From: UBA3263 sp964528425
GTDB lineage: Bacteria > Bacteroidota > Bacteroidia > Bacteroidales > Muribaculaceae
Reading direction: 5' to 3'
DNA length: 46,812 nucleotides
Assembly: GCA_964528425.1 (NCBI GenBank)
Contig: CAZGTD010000014.1
Coordinates: 1-46,812, forward strand
The notes beneath the pieces were generated by a model. It had not been told where the DNA came from and searched no databases. It saw nothing but the letters and a program-made list of their open reading frames with translations. Position 1 is the stretch's first letter. Each line of letters opens with the position of its first letter. A program made the position numbers and the translations under genes. Of the stretch, positions 8,601-14,663 are shown in pieces.

Positions 8601-8748
8601 ATGACGGGAACTCATTTTTGTCCATTACTACCAGCGCATAAACGCCAAAAGCGAAGAGCACTGAGGCAATAAGGATTACTACGCTGCGGTATTTCATGCC
8701 GAGTGCCACTATGGGCGCCGGCTTCCAGTTAGAATTTGTCGGTTCCAT
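5611..8748 (-). CDS. RND-family efflux pump permease (AcrB/MMPL-type)
   Basis: At 1045 residues this is normal length for an RND proton-driven exporter in the inner membrane. A first transmembrane helix (about 22-42) precedes a large periplasmic domain, then a block of helices (about 350-480) with GMIVDNSVVIIDDYVE in the region of the proton-relay helix. A second periplasmic domain and a last helix block follow (about 860-1030, including GIVSLMGILVRNAIVLLDYA). This is the duplicated RND layout. The substrate cannot be read from sequence; the three-gene arrangement with adaptor and TolC suggests drugs, bile salts or lipids. It starts 10 nt after the adaptor gene stop. Confidence 0.95.
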   Translation of the reverse strand: MEPTNSNWKPAPIVALGMKYRSVVILIASVLFAFGVYALVVMDKNEFPSFTIREGVVAAVYPGANVEQCEQEVLKPLEDYVFSYKEVDKSKTYANVTDGMVMMFVELDSDIQKTTDFWNEFKHGLEALKLKLPAGVLAVEAISNFGDTSAILMTMQSDQKTYRELGDYMDDLKDRLRSIPSISTMDVYGQQGEQIAVEIDPQKLSKYAIKESTLAATLMAKGFQTTGGSLKSNTYTQPIYVERSVNSVLDLRDMIVFSTPDGSVVRLGDIADVRKEYPKPSSYITNNGTKCILLSIQMKDGNNIVDMGDAVNKVLTEFKAELPQDVTMFSITDQPVVVNSSVNDFLRELLIAVVAVVIVIMLLLPIKVALIAAATIPVAIFISLSLFYAFGIELNTVTLACLILSLGMIVDNSVVIIDDYVELISEGVDHKTATLRSGTEFFKAIFSATLAISVTFFPFLMTVKGMFRDFLNDFPWALTIILMVSLVVAELIVPFVQYKLIRKPIYKEEQEAVASGKKKFSFFVMLQKGYDWLITLCFNWPKTTIVLSVLFVIGGGILFVTRPMQLMPIAERNQFAVEIYMPTGTPVERTSIVADSLEAILSKDPRVVSIANFHGCSSPRFQTTYAPQVGGPNFAQFIVNTTDNDATIDVLNEYTDKYEQYFPDAIVRFKQLSYSNAAYPIEIRISGRDRQVIKEISDSVAARMRLVPGLRSVRSNLGNPLVAAQVEPNAVQASRLGMTNLGIEAILAMRYSSGVPVATVWEGDYGLPVVLKAPTADKSDVNNLRSELMPVVAIAEAPLRQVADVEPQFNEGQLSTRNGIPTISIIAEVQRNVNVIDRTESVMDAISDIQLPDGVTITRGGDWENTMQNLPEILMGLCIAVVIIFFIILLHYCQVDITLLMVLSLLLCIPGTGIGLFIQGEVLSLTCVLGIVSLMGILVRNAIVLLDYAQELRNQGQTVKDAIFNASKRRMRPIFLTSAAATMGVVPMVMGGSALWKPMGTVIFWGTPITMIFILTTIPVAFWMIRGKQKGADQPLPEPLETHLL

Positions 8749-8758
8749 AGCGGTCGGT

Positions 8759-9802
8759 TTATTGAGCGATTACAGGGGTTCCGTTGCTTACTTTGGGCAT
8801 TCCGGCCACGATTACCGAGTCGCCGGGTTCGAGCCCTTCGGCAATTACTATGCCTTCGTGGGTCAGGGTATTGACCTTTACGAAGCGCTGCTCGGCTTTA
8901 CCATTCTTGGCGAGCCATACGAAATTGGAGTTATCGGCAGCAAGCAGAACCGACTGGGGCGGTAGCACAATGGCGCGGGCAGAGTTGCCGGTGGTGTCGG
9001 CCGCAAGTGAAACCGAGCAGAGCATTCCGGGCAGGAGTTTGCCTGATGAGTTGTCAACGCGGAATTTTGCGGTATATGCTCTGGTCAGCGGGTCGGCCAC
9101 GACTGCTTTTTCGGTGAGAGTGCCTGAAATCAGGGCGTTATCGAGGGCATCGACTGTAATGTCAGCGTGAGTGCCTTCGGCCAGTGCTGAGATTTCGTTT
9201 TCAGGTACGGAAATGGCGACTTTTACGTTGTTGAGGGCAACGATGTTCATTACCGGTATTGCCGGCACAACGTTTTGGCCGGCGTCTATGCTTTTGTTGG
9301 CTACTGTGCCGCTTACGGGAGCGTAGACTTTTGCGTCGCCAACGGCGCGGCGTGCGGCATCGGCAGTGTTTTCAGCGGTTTTCAGTGCGTTCTGCACTTC
9401 AACCCATTTCATGTCGGCCAAAGCCTTTGCGTTATGCAGTTTTTCAAAGCGGTTATAGGCATCTTGAGCTTCGGCCAGAGCAGCTAAAGCAATGTTATAG
9501 CTGTTCTGAAGCGTTTCGGAGTTGAGTTCGGCAAGAAGCTGGCCTTTTTGAACTTTCTGGCCATTGGTGACGTAAACGGCTTTTACAGTGCCCGGCACCG
9601 AGAAGCTGATATCGGCACCATCGCCGGCAACCACAGTGCCGGAATAATTGCGACCGGATGATATTCCCTGGTCTGAAACTGCGAGAACATCGACCTTCAC
9701 GGCCGGTTGCTCGGTAATTTTTTCTTTCTTTAAACCGCACGACTCCGCGCCAAGCAACGCCATGCCTGCTGCGGCCAACATAAAGATTCTGTTTGTTTTC
9801 AT
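8759..9802 (-). CDS. RND efflux periplasmic adaptor (membrane fusion protein), lipoprotein
   Basis: A 347-residue adaptor linking the RND pump to TolC. The N-terminus is a lipoprotein-type signal (MKTNRIFMLAAAGMALLGAESC); the lipobox is imperfect, with Cys at 22. The biotinyl-lipoyl and hairpin segments are visible: NGQKVQKGQLLAELNSETL, a helical stretch with TAENTADAARRAVGDA, then VYAPVSGTVANKSIDAGQNV. A beta-barrel region follows, then the C-terminal TLTHEGIVIAEGLEPGDSVIVAG typical of the MFP family. It is the first gene of the operon. Nested inverted repeats lie 11-46 nt upstream of its start. Confidence 0.94.
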   Translation of the reverse strand: MKTNRIFMLAAAGMALLGAESCGLKKEKITEQPAVKVDVLAVSDQGISSGRNYSGTVVAGDGADISFSVPGTVKAVYVTNGQKVQKGQLLAELNSETLQNSYNIALAALAEAQDAYNRFEKLHNAKALADMKWVEVQNALKTAENTADAARRAVGDAKVYAPVSGTVANKSIDAGQNVVPAIPVMNIVALNNVKVAISVPENEISALAEGTHADITVDALDNALISGTLTEKAVVADPLTRAYTAKFRVDNSSGKLLPGMLCSVSLAADTTGNSARAIVLPPQSVLLAADNSNFVWLAKNGKAEQRFVKVNTLTHEGIVIAEGLEPGDSVIVAGMPKVSNGTPVIAQ

Positions 9803-9812
9803 AAGTATGGTT

Positions 9813-9848
9813 GAAACGTTAATAATTCTTATGACTTAAGAACGTTTC
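9813..9848. promoter_or_regulatory. nested inverted repeats upstream of the efflux operon (candidate operator)
   Basis: Outer arms GAAACGTT (9813-9820) and AACGTTTC (9841-9848) are perfect inverted repeats. Nested inside are TTCTTA (9826-9831) and TAAGAA (9837-9842) around TGACT. They lie between the divergent adaptor and flippase genes, within 50 nt of the adaptor start, where a dimeric repressor site would be expected. No TetR-like regulator is adjacent, so the binding protein is unknown. Confidence 0.4.
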
Positions 9849-9905
9849 ATAGCGTCTTTTGGTTTAAAAAACTTAAAATATTAAGGAAAATTTTGAAAAT
9901 TTGAT

Positions 9906-9913
9906 TAAATTTG
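9906..9913 (+). promoter_or_regulatory. -7 box upstream of the flippase gene
   Basis: TAAATTTG fits TAnnTTTG, 25 nt before the ATG at 9938. No good -33 TTG was found at the expected distance. Its position argues against a coding start at 9911. Confidence 0.45.
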
Positions 9914-9937
9914 CCGTTGATTATAAATCTTCCTAAA

Positions 9938-11371
9938 ATGGCTAACGTTAAATCTTTGGCTAAAGATACGGCAATCTATGGACTGAGTTCCATAGTGGGG
10001 CGCTTTCTGAACTGGCTGCTCGTGCCTCTTTATACTTTTAAGCTGACAACTGGGCAATATGGCGTAGTAACCAACGTGTATGCCTATGTTGCCCTGCTGC
10101 TGGTTATTCTTACCTACGGAATGGAAACCGGCTTCTTCCGATTTATCAACGGCAAGGAAACGCGTGAGCCGATGAGGGTTTACTCCACTTCACTGCTTTC
10201 GCTGGCCGTTACTTCGGCTTTTTTTGTCGCGTTGGTAGCAATTTTTCTAACGCCGGTGAGTGAGGCCCTCGATGTTGCCGCGCATCCGTCGTATGCTATG
10301 ATGATGGCAATAACGGTCGCCGTCGACGCTTTCACTTCGATTCCATTCGCCTATCTGCGCTACCTGAAGCGTCCGCTGAAGTTCGCCACTTTGAAATGCG
10401 TGGGCATTGCCATAAACATAGGACTGAATCTGTTTTTCTTCCTTATTATATATAATCCGGAAATCGGTGTGGGCTACATATTCTTTGCGAATATGCTGGC
10501 TTCGATTATTATGATTCCGCTGTTGTTTAAGGAGCTTACCGGTTTCCGCTGGGTTCTCGACCGCGCGTTGCTGAAGCGGATGCTGGTTTATTCGTTTCCG
10601 TTGCTGGTTTTAGGTATTGCAGGCAATATGAACCAAAATCTCGACAAGATTTTGCTTCCATATCTGGTTGCGGATAAGGCCGATGCAATGGCGCAGCTGG
10701 GCATATATGGCGCATGCTGCAAGGTGGCGCTGGTAATGATGATGTTTACCCAGGCTTTCCGCTATGCCTACGAGCCCTTTATTTTTGCGCAGAACCGCCG
10801 CGAAGGAGGTGATAACTTCGAGGCCTATCGCTCGGCCATGAAATTCTTCGTAATCTTTTCGATGGTGATATTTCTGGGCGTGATGTTCTATATGCCCGTT
10901 CTGCAGCATTTTATCAGCGAGCGGTTCCGTTCGGGTCTGCAGGTCGTTCCGGTGGTTATGATTGCCGATGTGTTTTTCGGCGTTTTCTATAACCTGTCGC
11001 TATGGTATAAGCTGACCGACAAGACTATCTGGGGCACCTGGTTTTCGCTCGGTGGGCTGGTTGTTACGATAGCTCTGAACATAATGTTGGTTCCTCGCTT
11101 CGGCTATATGGGTTGCGCTTGGGGCGCTTTTGCCTGCTACGGAGCCATGATGCTTGCGAGTTATTTCGTTGGCCGGGCTAAATTTCCGCTGCGATATCCG
11201 GTTGGACGGATAGGGGCATATTTTTTCGGGGCACTTGTGCTTTATGCTTTAGGCCGATATATTGATTTGAGTAACCAGTGGCTAACAATGGCAGCCCGAA
11301 CGCCATTGCTCATTATATATATAATGGCCGTTTTGAAGTTTGAAAATATTCCGTTGATTCATAAGCGATGA
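9938..11371 (+). CDS. oligosaccharide/polysaccharide flippase (MVF/Wzx-type)
   Basis: A 477-residue, very hydrophobic protein with about 12-14 transmembrane helices. The opening (MANVKSLAKDTAIYGLSSIVGRF, then VPLYTFKLTTGQYGVV) is the usual start of the lipopolysaccharide biosynthesis flippase family within the MOP superfamily. These proteins flip lipid-linked glycans across the inner membrane. I chose 9938 because the alternative start at 9911 lies in a -7 promoter element. The next gene, a glycosyltransferase, overlaps by 4 bases (ATGA), so the pair probably serves one surface-glycan pathway, although no larger locus is present. Confidence 0.9.
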   Translation: MANVKSLAKDTAIYGLSSIVGRFLNWLLVPLYTFKLTTGQYGVVTNVYAYVALLLVILTYGMETGFFRFINGKETREPMRVYSTSLLSLAVTSAFFVALVAIFLTPVSEALDVAAHPSYAMMMAITVAVDAFTSIPFAYLRYLKRPLKFATLKCVGIAINIGLNLFFFLIIYNPEIGVGYIFFANMLASIIMIPLLFKELTGFRWVLDRALLKRMLVYSFPLLVLGIAGNMNQNLDKILLPYLVADKADAMAQLGIYGACCKVALVMMMFTQAFRYAYEPFIFAQNRREGGDNFEAYRSAMKFFVIFSMVIFLGVMFYMPVLQHFISERFRSGLQVVPVVMIADVFFGVFYNLSLWYKLTDKTIWGTWFSLGGLVVTIALNIMLVPRFGYMGCAWGAFACYGAMMLASYFVGRAKFPLRYPVGRIGAYFFGALVLYALGRYIDLSNQWLTMAARTPLLIIYIMAVLKFENIPLIHKR

Positions 11372-12546
11372 AAATTGCGGTTTTGAGCACCTCGTTCAGC
11401 CTGGGAGGTGCGGCTATTGTTACTTCCCGTCTGGTTGATGCACTGCGAATGCTCGGTCATGAGGTCAAAACCTTTGAGCTCGAGGGCAAACGGGAGCGCA
11501 AGCCATCGTTTTTGAAGGAGCGGATTGAAATCTTTGCCGCCAACGGCTTCAGTCGCAAGAATTTGTTTAAAGTATCGACCGCCTCGTTCGGTTGCTGGAA
11601 CATAGTCGGTGATTTGATTGCGTGGAAACCCGACGTTGCGGTTTTCGGATGGGTTAACCATGGGCTATTGTCGTTGCGTCAGGTCAGTAAGATAGGTCGC
11701 TCCGGCATCCCTGTAGTCTGGATTATGCACGATATGTGGAACATGACGGGCATTTGTCATCACTCTATGGGGTGCAGACGTTTTGAAGCGAAATGTGGCT
11801 GCTGCCCTCTGATTGCGGCCCCGTTGAGAAGAAAAGGCGACCTGTCGCACAGAGTTTGGCGAAGCAAGGCAAAAACTTATAGTGGCTTAGAAAAGCTTAC
11901 TTTTGTTGCCGTAAGCCACTGGTTGGCCCGTATGGCTGCGAAATCGTCTCTGCTTGCCGGGCGCGATTGCCGCGTTATACCAAATGTTTTTCCAACCCTA
12001 AATTATCGGCCCGGGCGTAAGGAAAAGGGGCTGATTATTTTCGGGGCCGCGCGCCTTGACGATCCGATTAAGGGTTTGGACTATGCCATTGATGCGCTCA
12101 ACCGGCTCGACCCGGCTTCGGGAGCTCACGCCGCTTTTTTCGGTGATATCCGCAATCCGCAGGTTTTGGAGCGACTTAGGTTACCTTACGAGTTGCTCGG
12201 TCCGTTGCAGTCAAAGGAGGTGGCCGACTTATGTGCGCGCGCGCAGGTGATTCTTTCCACCTCGCTTTATGAAACCTTGCCGACAACCCTGATTGAAGGG
12301 CAGGCTTCAGGGGCAATTCCCGTCAGCTTTGATCGCGGTGGCCAAGAAGATATTATTGAACATCTTAAAACCGGATGGCTGGCGTCGTTTGGCAACACTG
12401 AGTCAGTTGCGCACGGAATAGAGTGGGCGCTGGCCCAACCGATAGAGGCTTCGGCGCTACGCGAGTCGGTTGAGCAAAAATTCTCGGCTGAAGCCGTTGC
12501 CGGGGCCTATGTAGAGCTTTTTCGCGAAGTTACAGGCGAAGGTTAA
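11368..12546 (+). CDS. glycosyltransferase, GT4-like
   Basis: A 392-residue GT-B-fold glycosyltransferase. The N-terminal domain starts MKIAVLSTSFSLGGAAIVTSRLVDALRMLGHEV, the typical acceptor-side Rossmann start with a GGA loop. A cysteine-rich stretch (HHSMGCRRFEAKCGCCPL) follows the WIMHDMWNMTG segment; this pairing is seen in WcaC-like colanic-acid-type transferases. The C-terminal domain carries the nucleotide-sugar motif ETLPTTLIEGQASGAIPVSF with the spaced glutamates. It is coupled to the flippase. Donor and acceptor sugars are unknown. Its last 17 bases overlap a convergent small gene. Confidence 0.9.
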   Translation: MKIAVLSTSFSLGGAAIVTSRLVDALRMLGHEVKTFELEGKRERKPSFLKERIEIFAANGFSRKNLFKVSTASFGCWNIVGDLIAWKPDVAVFGWVNHGLLSLRQVSKIGRSGIPVVWIMHDMWNMTGICHHSMGCRRFEAKCGCCPLIAAPLRRKGDLSHRVWRSKAKTYSGLEKLTFVAVSHWLARMAAKSSLLAGRDCRVIPNVFPTLNYRPGRKEKGLIIFGAARLDDPIKGLDYAIDALNRLDPASGAHAAFFGDIRNPQVLERLRLPYELLGPLQSKEVADLCARAQVILSTSLYETLPTTLIEGQASGAIPVSFDRGGQEDIIEHLKTGWLASFGNTESVAHGIEWALAQPIEASALRESVEQKFSAEAVAGAYVELFREVTGEG

Positions 12547-12832
12547 CCGATGTTTCGTGGGTCAAACGGTTAAAGAAAATAATTGAGGAGTGCATAACGA
12601 TTGCCACTGTTGGCCCAAATTCGGCAACTCCGTTTATGTTGTCCAGACGAATGCGCTTAAGCGGCGCATTGTCGGGCATTGAACAGAAAACAATGCTGTC
12701 GTCGTCGAGTTCCAGTCCGTTTTGGTCCACGATATTGTCGCAGAGCAAGTCGAGGTGACGGTCATCGAGCGACACCGATTTGCGTCGGAATCGCCGGTAA
12801 AGGGATTTTATCAGCTCATGATTATTGTTCAT
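12530..12832 (-). CDS. small protein of unknown function
   Basis: 100 residues, no signal peptide or transmembrane segment. The N-terminal 25 residues are basic (ELIKSLYRRFRRK); the rest is a mix of acidic and hydrophobic strands (GLELDDDSIVFCSMPD, VAIVMHSSIIFFNRL). I do not recognise a family. It overlaps the epimerase stop by 11 bases (start at 12832, epimerase stop at 12822) and so looks translationally coupled to it; its 3' end overlaps the convergent glycosyltransferase by 17 bases. Tight coupling and clean coding make a real gene likely. Confidence 0.6.
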   Translation of the reverse strand: MNNNHELIKSLYRRFRRKSVSLDDRHLDLLCDNIVDQNGLELDDDSIVFCSMPDNAPLKRIRLDNINGVAEFGPTVAIVMHSSIIFFNRLTHETSVNLRL

Positions 12833-14246
12833 CGAGCACTCGCTTGCGCAAACATTTCGGGCACCAGTGTCCGCCGTGCAGAATCAGGGTGGGAGAGCCG
12901 CTGAATTCTTCACCGCACTCACCGCATTGCCAGAGCAGAGGGGTTGCCACATCGCCCCTCACCATCGTTTCCGACAGGCATTTGCCGCCGTTGAAGGCAG
13001 CCTTCTGTTTCATGTCGGCAATGGTCCATTCCGACGCCGGTTTTGATTCGTTATAGCCGTGGTCGAGACCTTTGTCGGCCGGGGGCACGCGGCGTCCGCG
13101 TGGTTCTCCTGCCGGGTATTTTTCAAGTTCTGAAATCTGCTCGTTCCAGCCGGGAATCGCAGCCTGGGCTTCGCGTGAGCCAAAATGGGCGTTGATGCGG
13201 CGCTCATCGTTGTTTTTAAGCCACCAGAGGGTGCCGAGGGTCTTGCGTTTGGCAACGAGTTTCATCATGCCCTTGATAAGAAAGGCGGGCGCGAGCGGCG
13301 CCAGTCGGAAATACCATGGTGTCATACGGCGCATGCGGCGGAAATATGAGTCGCAGGTTTCATTACTGCGGAAATGAACCATTTCTTCGAGGCGGTCAGA
13401 GTCGCGATACCATTGGCCGTGGAAATTTTGCGTTGCAAACCATTCGGGGTTAAACACCTTTTCAGGCGGCGGGCAACCGAGGGCTTCGAGCAGCAACTGT
13501 TCGAACTCATAGTTGGTCAGGCGGTAACTTTCGCCCGAGCCGATATTATAGAACTTGTTCCAGAACTCTTTAGGCACGTTGGCCTCGCAAACGTTGGCCA
13601 TAAGGCGACCGGAATCTTCGTCGGTGGCCCACTCGAGCATTCCGCGCAGCGGCACGTGAAACGAAATCGGGTCGCTGCCTTTCATCAGCAGGCCGGGATA
13701 GAGAATGCCGGTCTGGCGCAACACAACCCAGTTCTTCAACCCTGAATCAACAATCGCTTTTTCTGCTTCGATTTTAGAAACCGCGTAGGCGTCGGCCACT
13801 GAGGGAGTCAGCGGGTCGCCGGTACGGCCCCAATGGTGGGGCGGACGCCGGTCGCCCAGTTCGGCAACTGAGCCGATATAAACAACCTTGGCGGTTTCAG
13901 GCTTCGAGCCTTCGAGAACCGCGCGCGCAACGTTGCGGGCAGCCTCAACGTTGACTTTCAGGGTCTTTTCGGGATACCAGTCGGCCGACGGGGAAACCAT
14001 GCCCCCTATGTGGAGAACAAAATCAGCATCGCCGGCCGCGGCCTTGACGTCGTCGAGGTTCGTAAGGTCGCCCCACACAATGCGGAAACCATCGAGTTTG
14101 GTGAATGGTTTGAGCTTTCGGCGGTTGCGTTTCGACGGTCGCGCCAGAACAGTTATGTCGAATCTAACCGAGCGGGGAGCTAACTGCTTGAGAGTAGCCA
14201 TTCCCATAGTTCCGGTAGCACCGGTAATGCAGATTTTTCTTTTCAT
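12822..14246 (-). CDS. NAD-dependent epimerase/dehydratase-like protein with C-terminal zinc ribbon
   Basis: 474 residues from the ATG at 14246. An extended SDR fold begins KICITGATGTMG (NAD(P)-binding GxxGxxG, residues 9-15), with the active-site YAVSK motif after VADA. The last 60 or so residues are unusual: a GGKCLSE segment, then four cysteines at about 441, 444, 462 and 465 (CGEC ... HWCPKC), a C4 zinc ribbon. This module resembles one I know mainly from other multidomain proteins. I chose 14246 because the longer frame from 14321 would start upstream of the -7 box at 14262-14255. The substrate is unknown; other members act on nucleotide sugars or aldehydes. Confidence 0.85.
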   Translation of the reverse strand: MKRKICITGATGTMGMATLKQLAPRSVRFDITVLARPSKRNRRKLKPFTKLDGFRIVWGDLTNLDDVKAAAGDADFVLHIGGMVSPSADWYPEKTLKVNVEAARNVARAVLEGSKPETAKVVYIGSVAELGDRRPPHHWGRTGDPLTPSVADAYAVSKIEAEKAIVDSGLKNWVVLRQTGILYPGLLMKGSDPISFHVPLRGMLEWATDEDSGRLMANVCEANVPKEFWNKFYNIGSGESYRLTNYEFEQLLLEALGCPPPEKVFNPEWFATQNFHGQWYRDSDRLEEMVHFRSNETCDSYFRRMRRMTPWYFRLAPLAPAFLIKGMMKLVAKRKTLGTLWWLKNNDERRINAHFGSREAQAAIPGWNEQISELEKYPAGEPRGRRVPPADKGLDHGYNESKPASEWTIADMKQKAAFNGGKCLSETMVRGDVATPLLWQCGECGEEFSGSPTLILHGGHWCPKCLRKRVLDEQ

Positions 14247-14254
14247 AATTGATG

Positions 14255-14262
14255 CAAAGTTA
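14255..14262 (-). promoter_or_regulatory. -7 box of the epimerase gene
   Basis: TAACTTTG on the minus strand lies only 8 nt before the ATG at 14246, so the leader would be a few nucleotides. It is back-to-back with a plus-strand TAACTTTG at 14306-14313. Confidence 0.6.
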
Positions 14263-14281
14263 CGAAATTTCGCGAAAAAAT

Positions 14282-14313
14282 TTGGTTGTTTGATTAAAAA
14301 GTTATTAACTTTG
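14282..14313 (+). promoter_or_regulatory. promoter of the structured RNA/lipoprotein region
   Basis: TTG (14282-14284), a 21-nt spacer and TAACTTTG (14306-14313) match the Bacteroidetes promoter. The start point would be near 14320, at the left edge of the structured region. Confidence 0.7.
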
Positions 14314-14319
14314 CGGAGC

Positions 14320-14635
14320 ATATCGCTGCGGAGTCCCGATATGGGGGTGAAGCGGAGGGGTGCTAAAAAGACATTATTACAAGAGCGTTTATCCAGCGCT
14401 TGTTCTTGACGGATCGAAATCTGGCAGTTTCAAATTCTGAGTCAAGGATGAGGCAACGATAGGCGGCTTCGGGTATGGTAACGTACAATCGGGAAGCGTG
14501 TAGCGACTACACACCTCCTTGTTGTTATATCATACAGCGTGAGGCTCCGCGTTGCTCGTTCTACTCAGAAGGGCACATGCCAGAGCCTCGATTCGTGGGA
14601 CGAGTAACAGATACAGACTCTCACGCTCTTTTTTT
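14320..14635 (+). ncRNA. candidate structured RNA of about 315 nt, family not recognised
   Basis: This 340-nt gap has no convincing coding frame but contains a chain of paired elements. They are: CATATCG/CGATATG (14319-14325, 14337-14343); CTTGAC/GTCAAG (14405-14410, 14441-14446); GCTTC/GAAGC (14466-14470, 14493-14497), which encloses GTATG-GTAA-CGTAC (14473-14486), a GNRA tetraloop; GTGTAG/CTACAC (14498-14503, 14507-14512); and a 3' domain with a possible H-type pseudoknot closed by the terminator stem. A consensus promoter stands at the 5' end and a terminator at the 3' end. I looked for tmRNA, RNase P, SRP and cobalamin-riboswitch signatures and found none. It may be a free RNA or a regulatory leader of the lipoprotein gene 29 nt further on. 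It may also belong to a known Bacteroidales RNA family I cannot name. Confidence 0.62.
14536..14635 (+). terminator. 3' domain of the structured RNA: pseudoknot and terminator
   Basis: AGCGTGAG (14536-14543) pairs with CTCACGCT (14620-14627), followed by C and seven T residues (14629-14635). Within it GAGGCTC (14541-14547) can pair with GAGCCTC (14583-14589), while GTTGCTCGTTC (14551-14561) can pair over 11 positions with 14598-14608. The two helices interleave, which is an H-type pseudoknot. The first overlaps the terminator stem by three bases, so the two states could compete. Confidence 0.6.
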
Positions 14636-14663
14636 AACCTAACTTCTTCATTATGAGGGTTTG

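Noticed and set aside
14320..14635. tmRNA, RNase P RNA, SRP RNA or cobalamin riboswitch as identity of the structured RNA
   Set aside because: No tRNA-like 3' end or T-loop, no GAGGAAAGUCC-type RNase P core, too long for SRP RNA, and no conserved B12-box were found on either strand.
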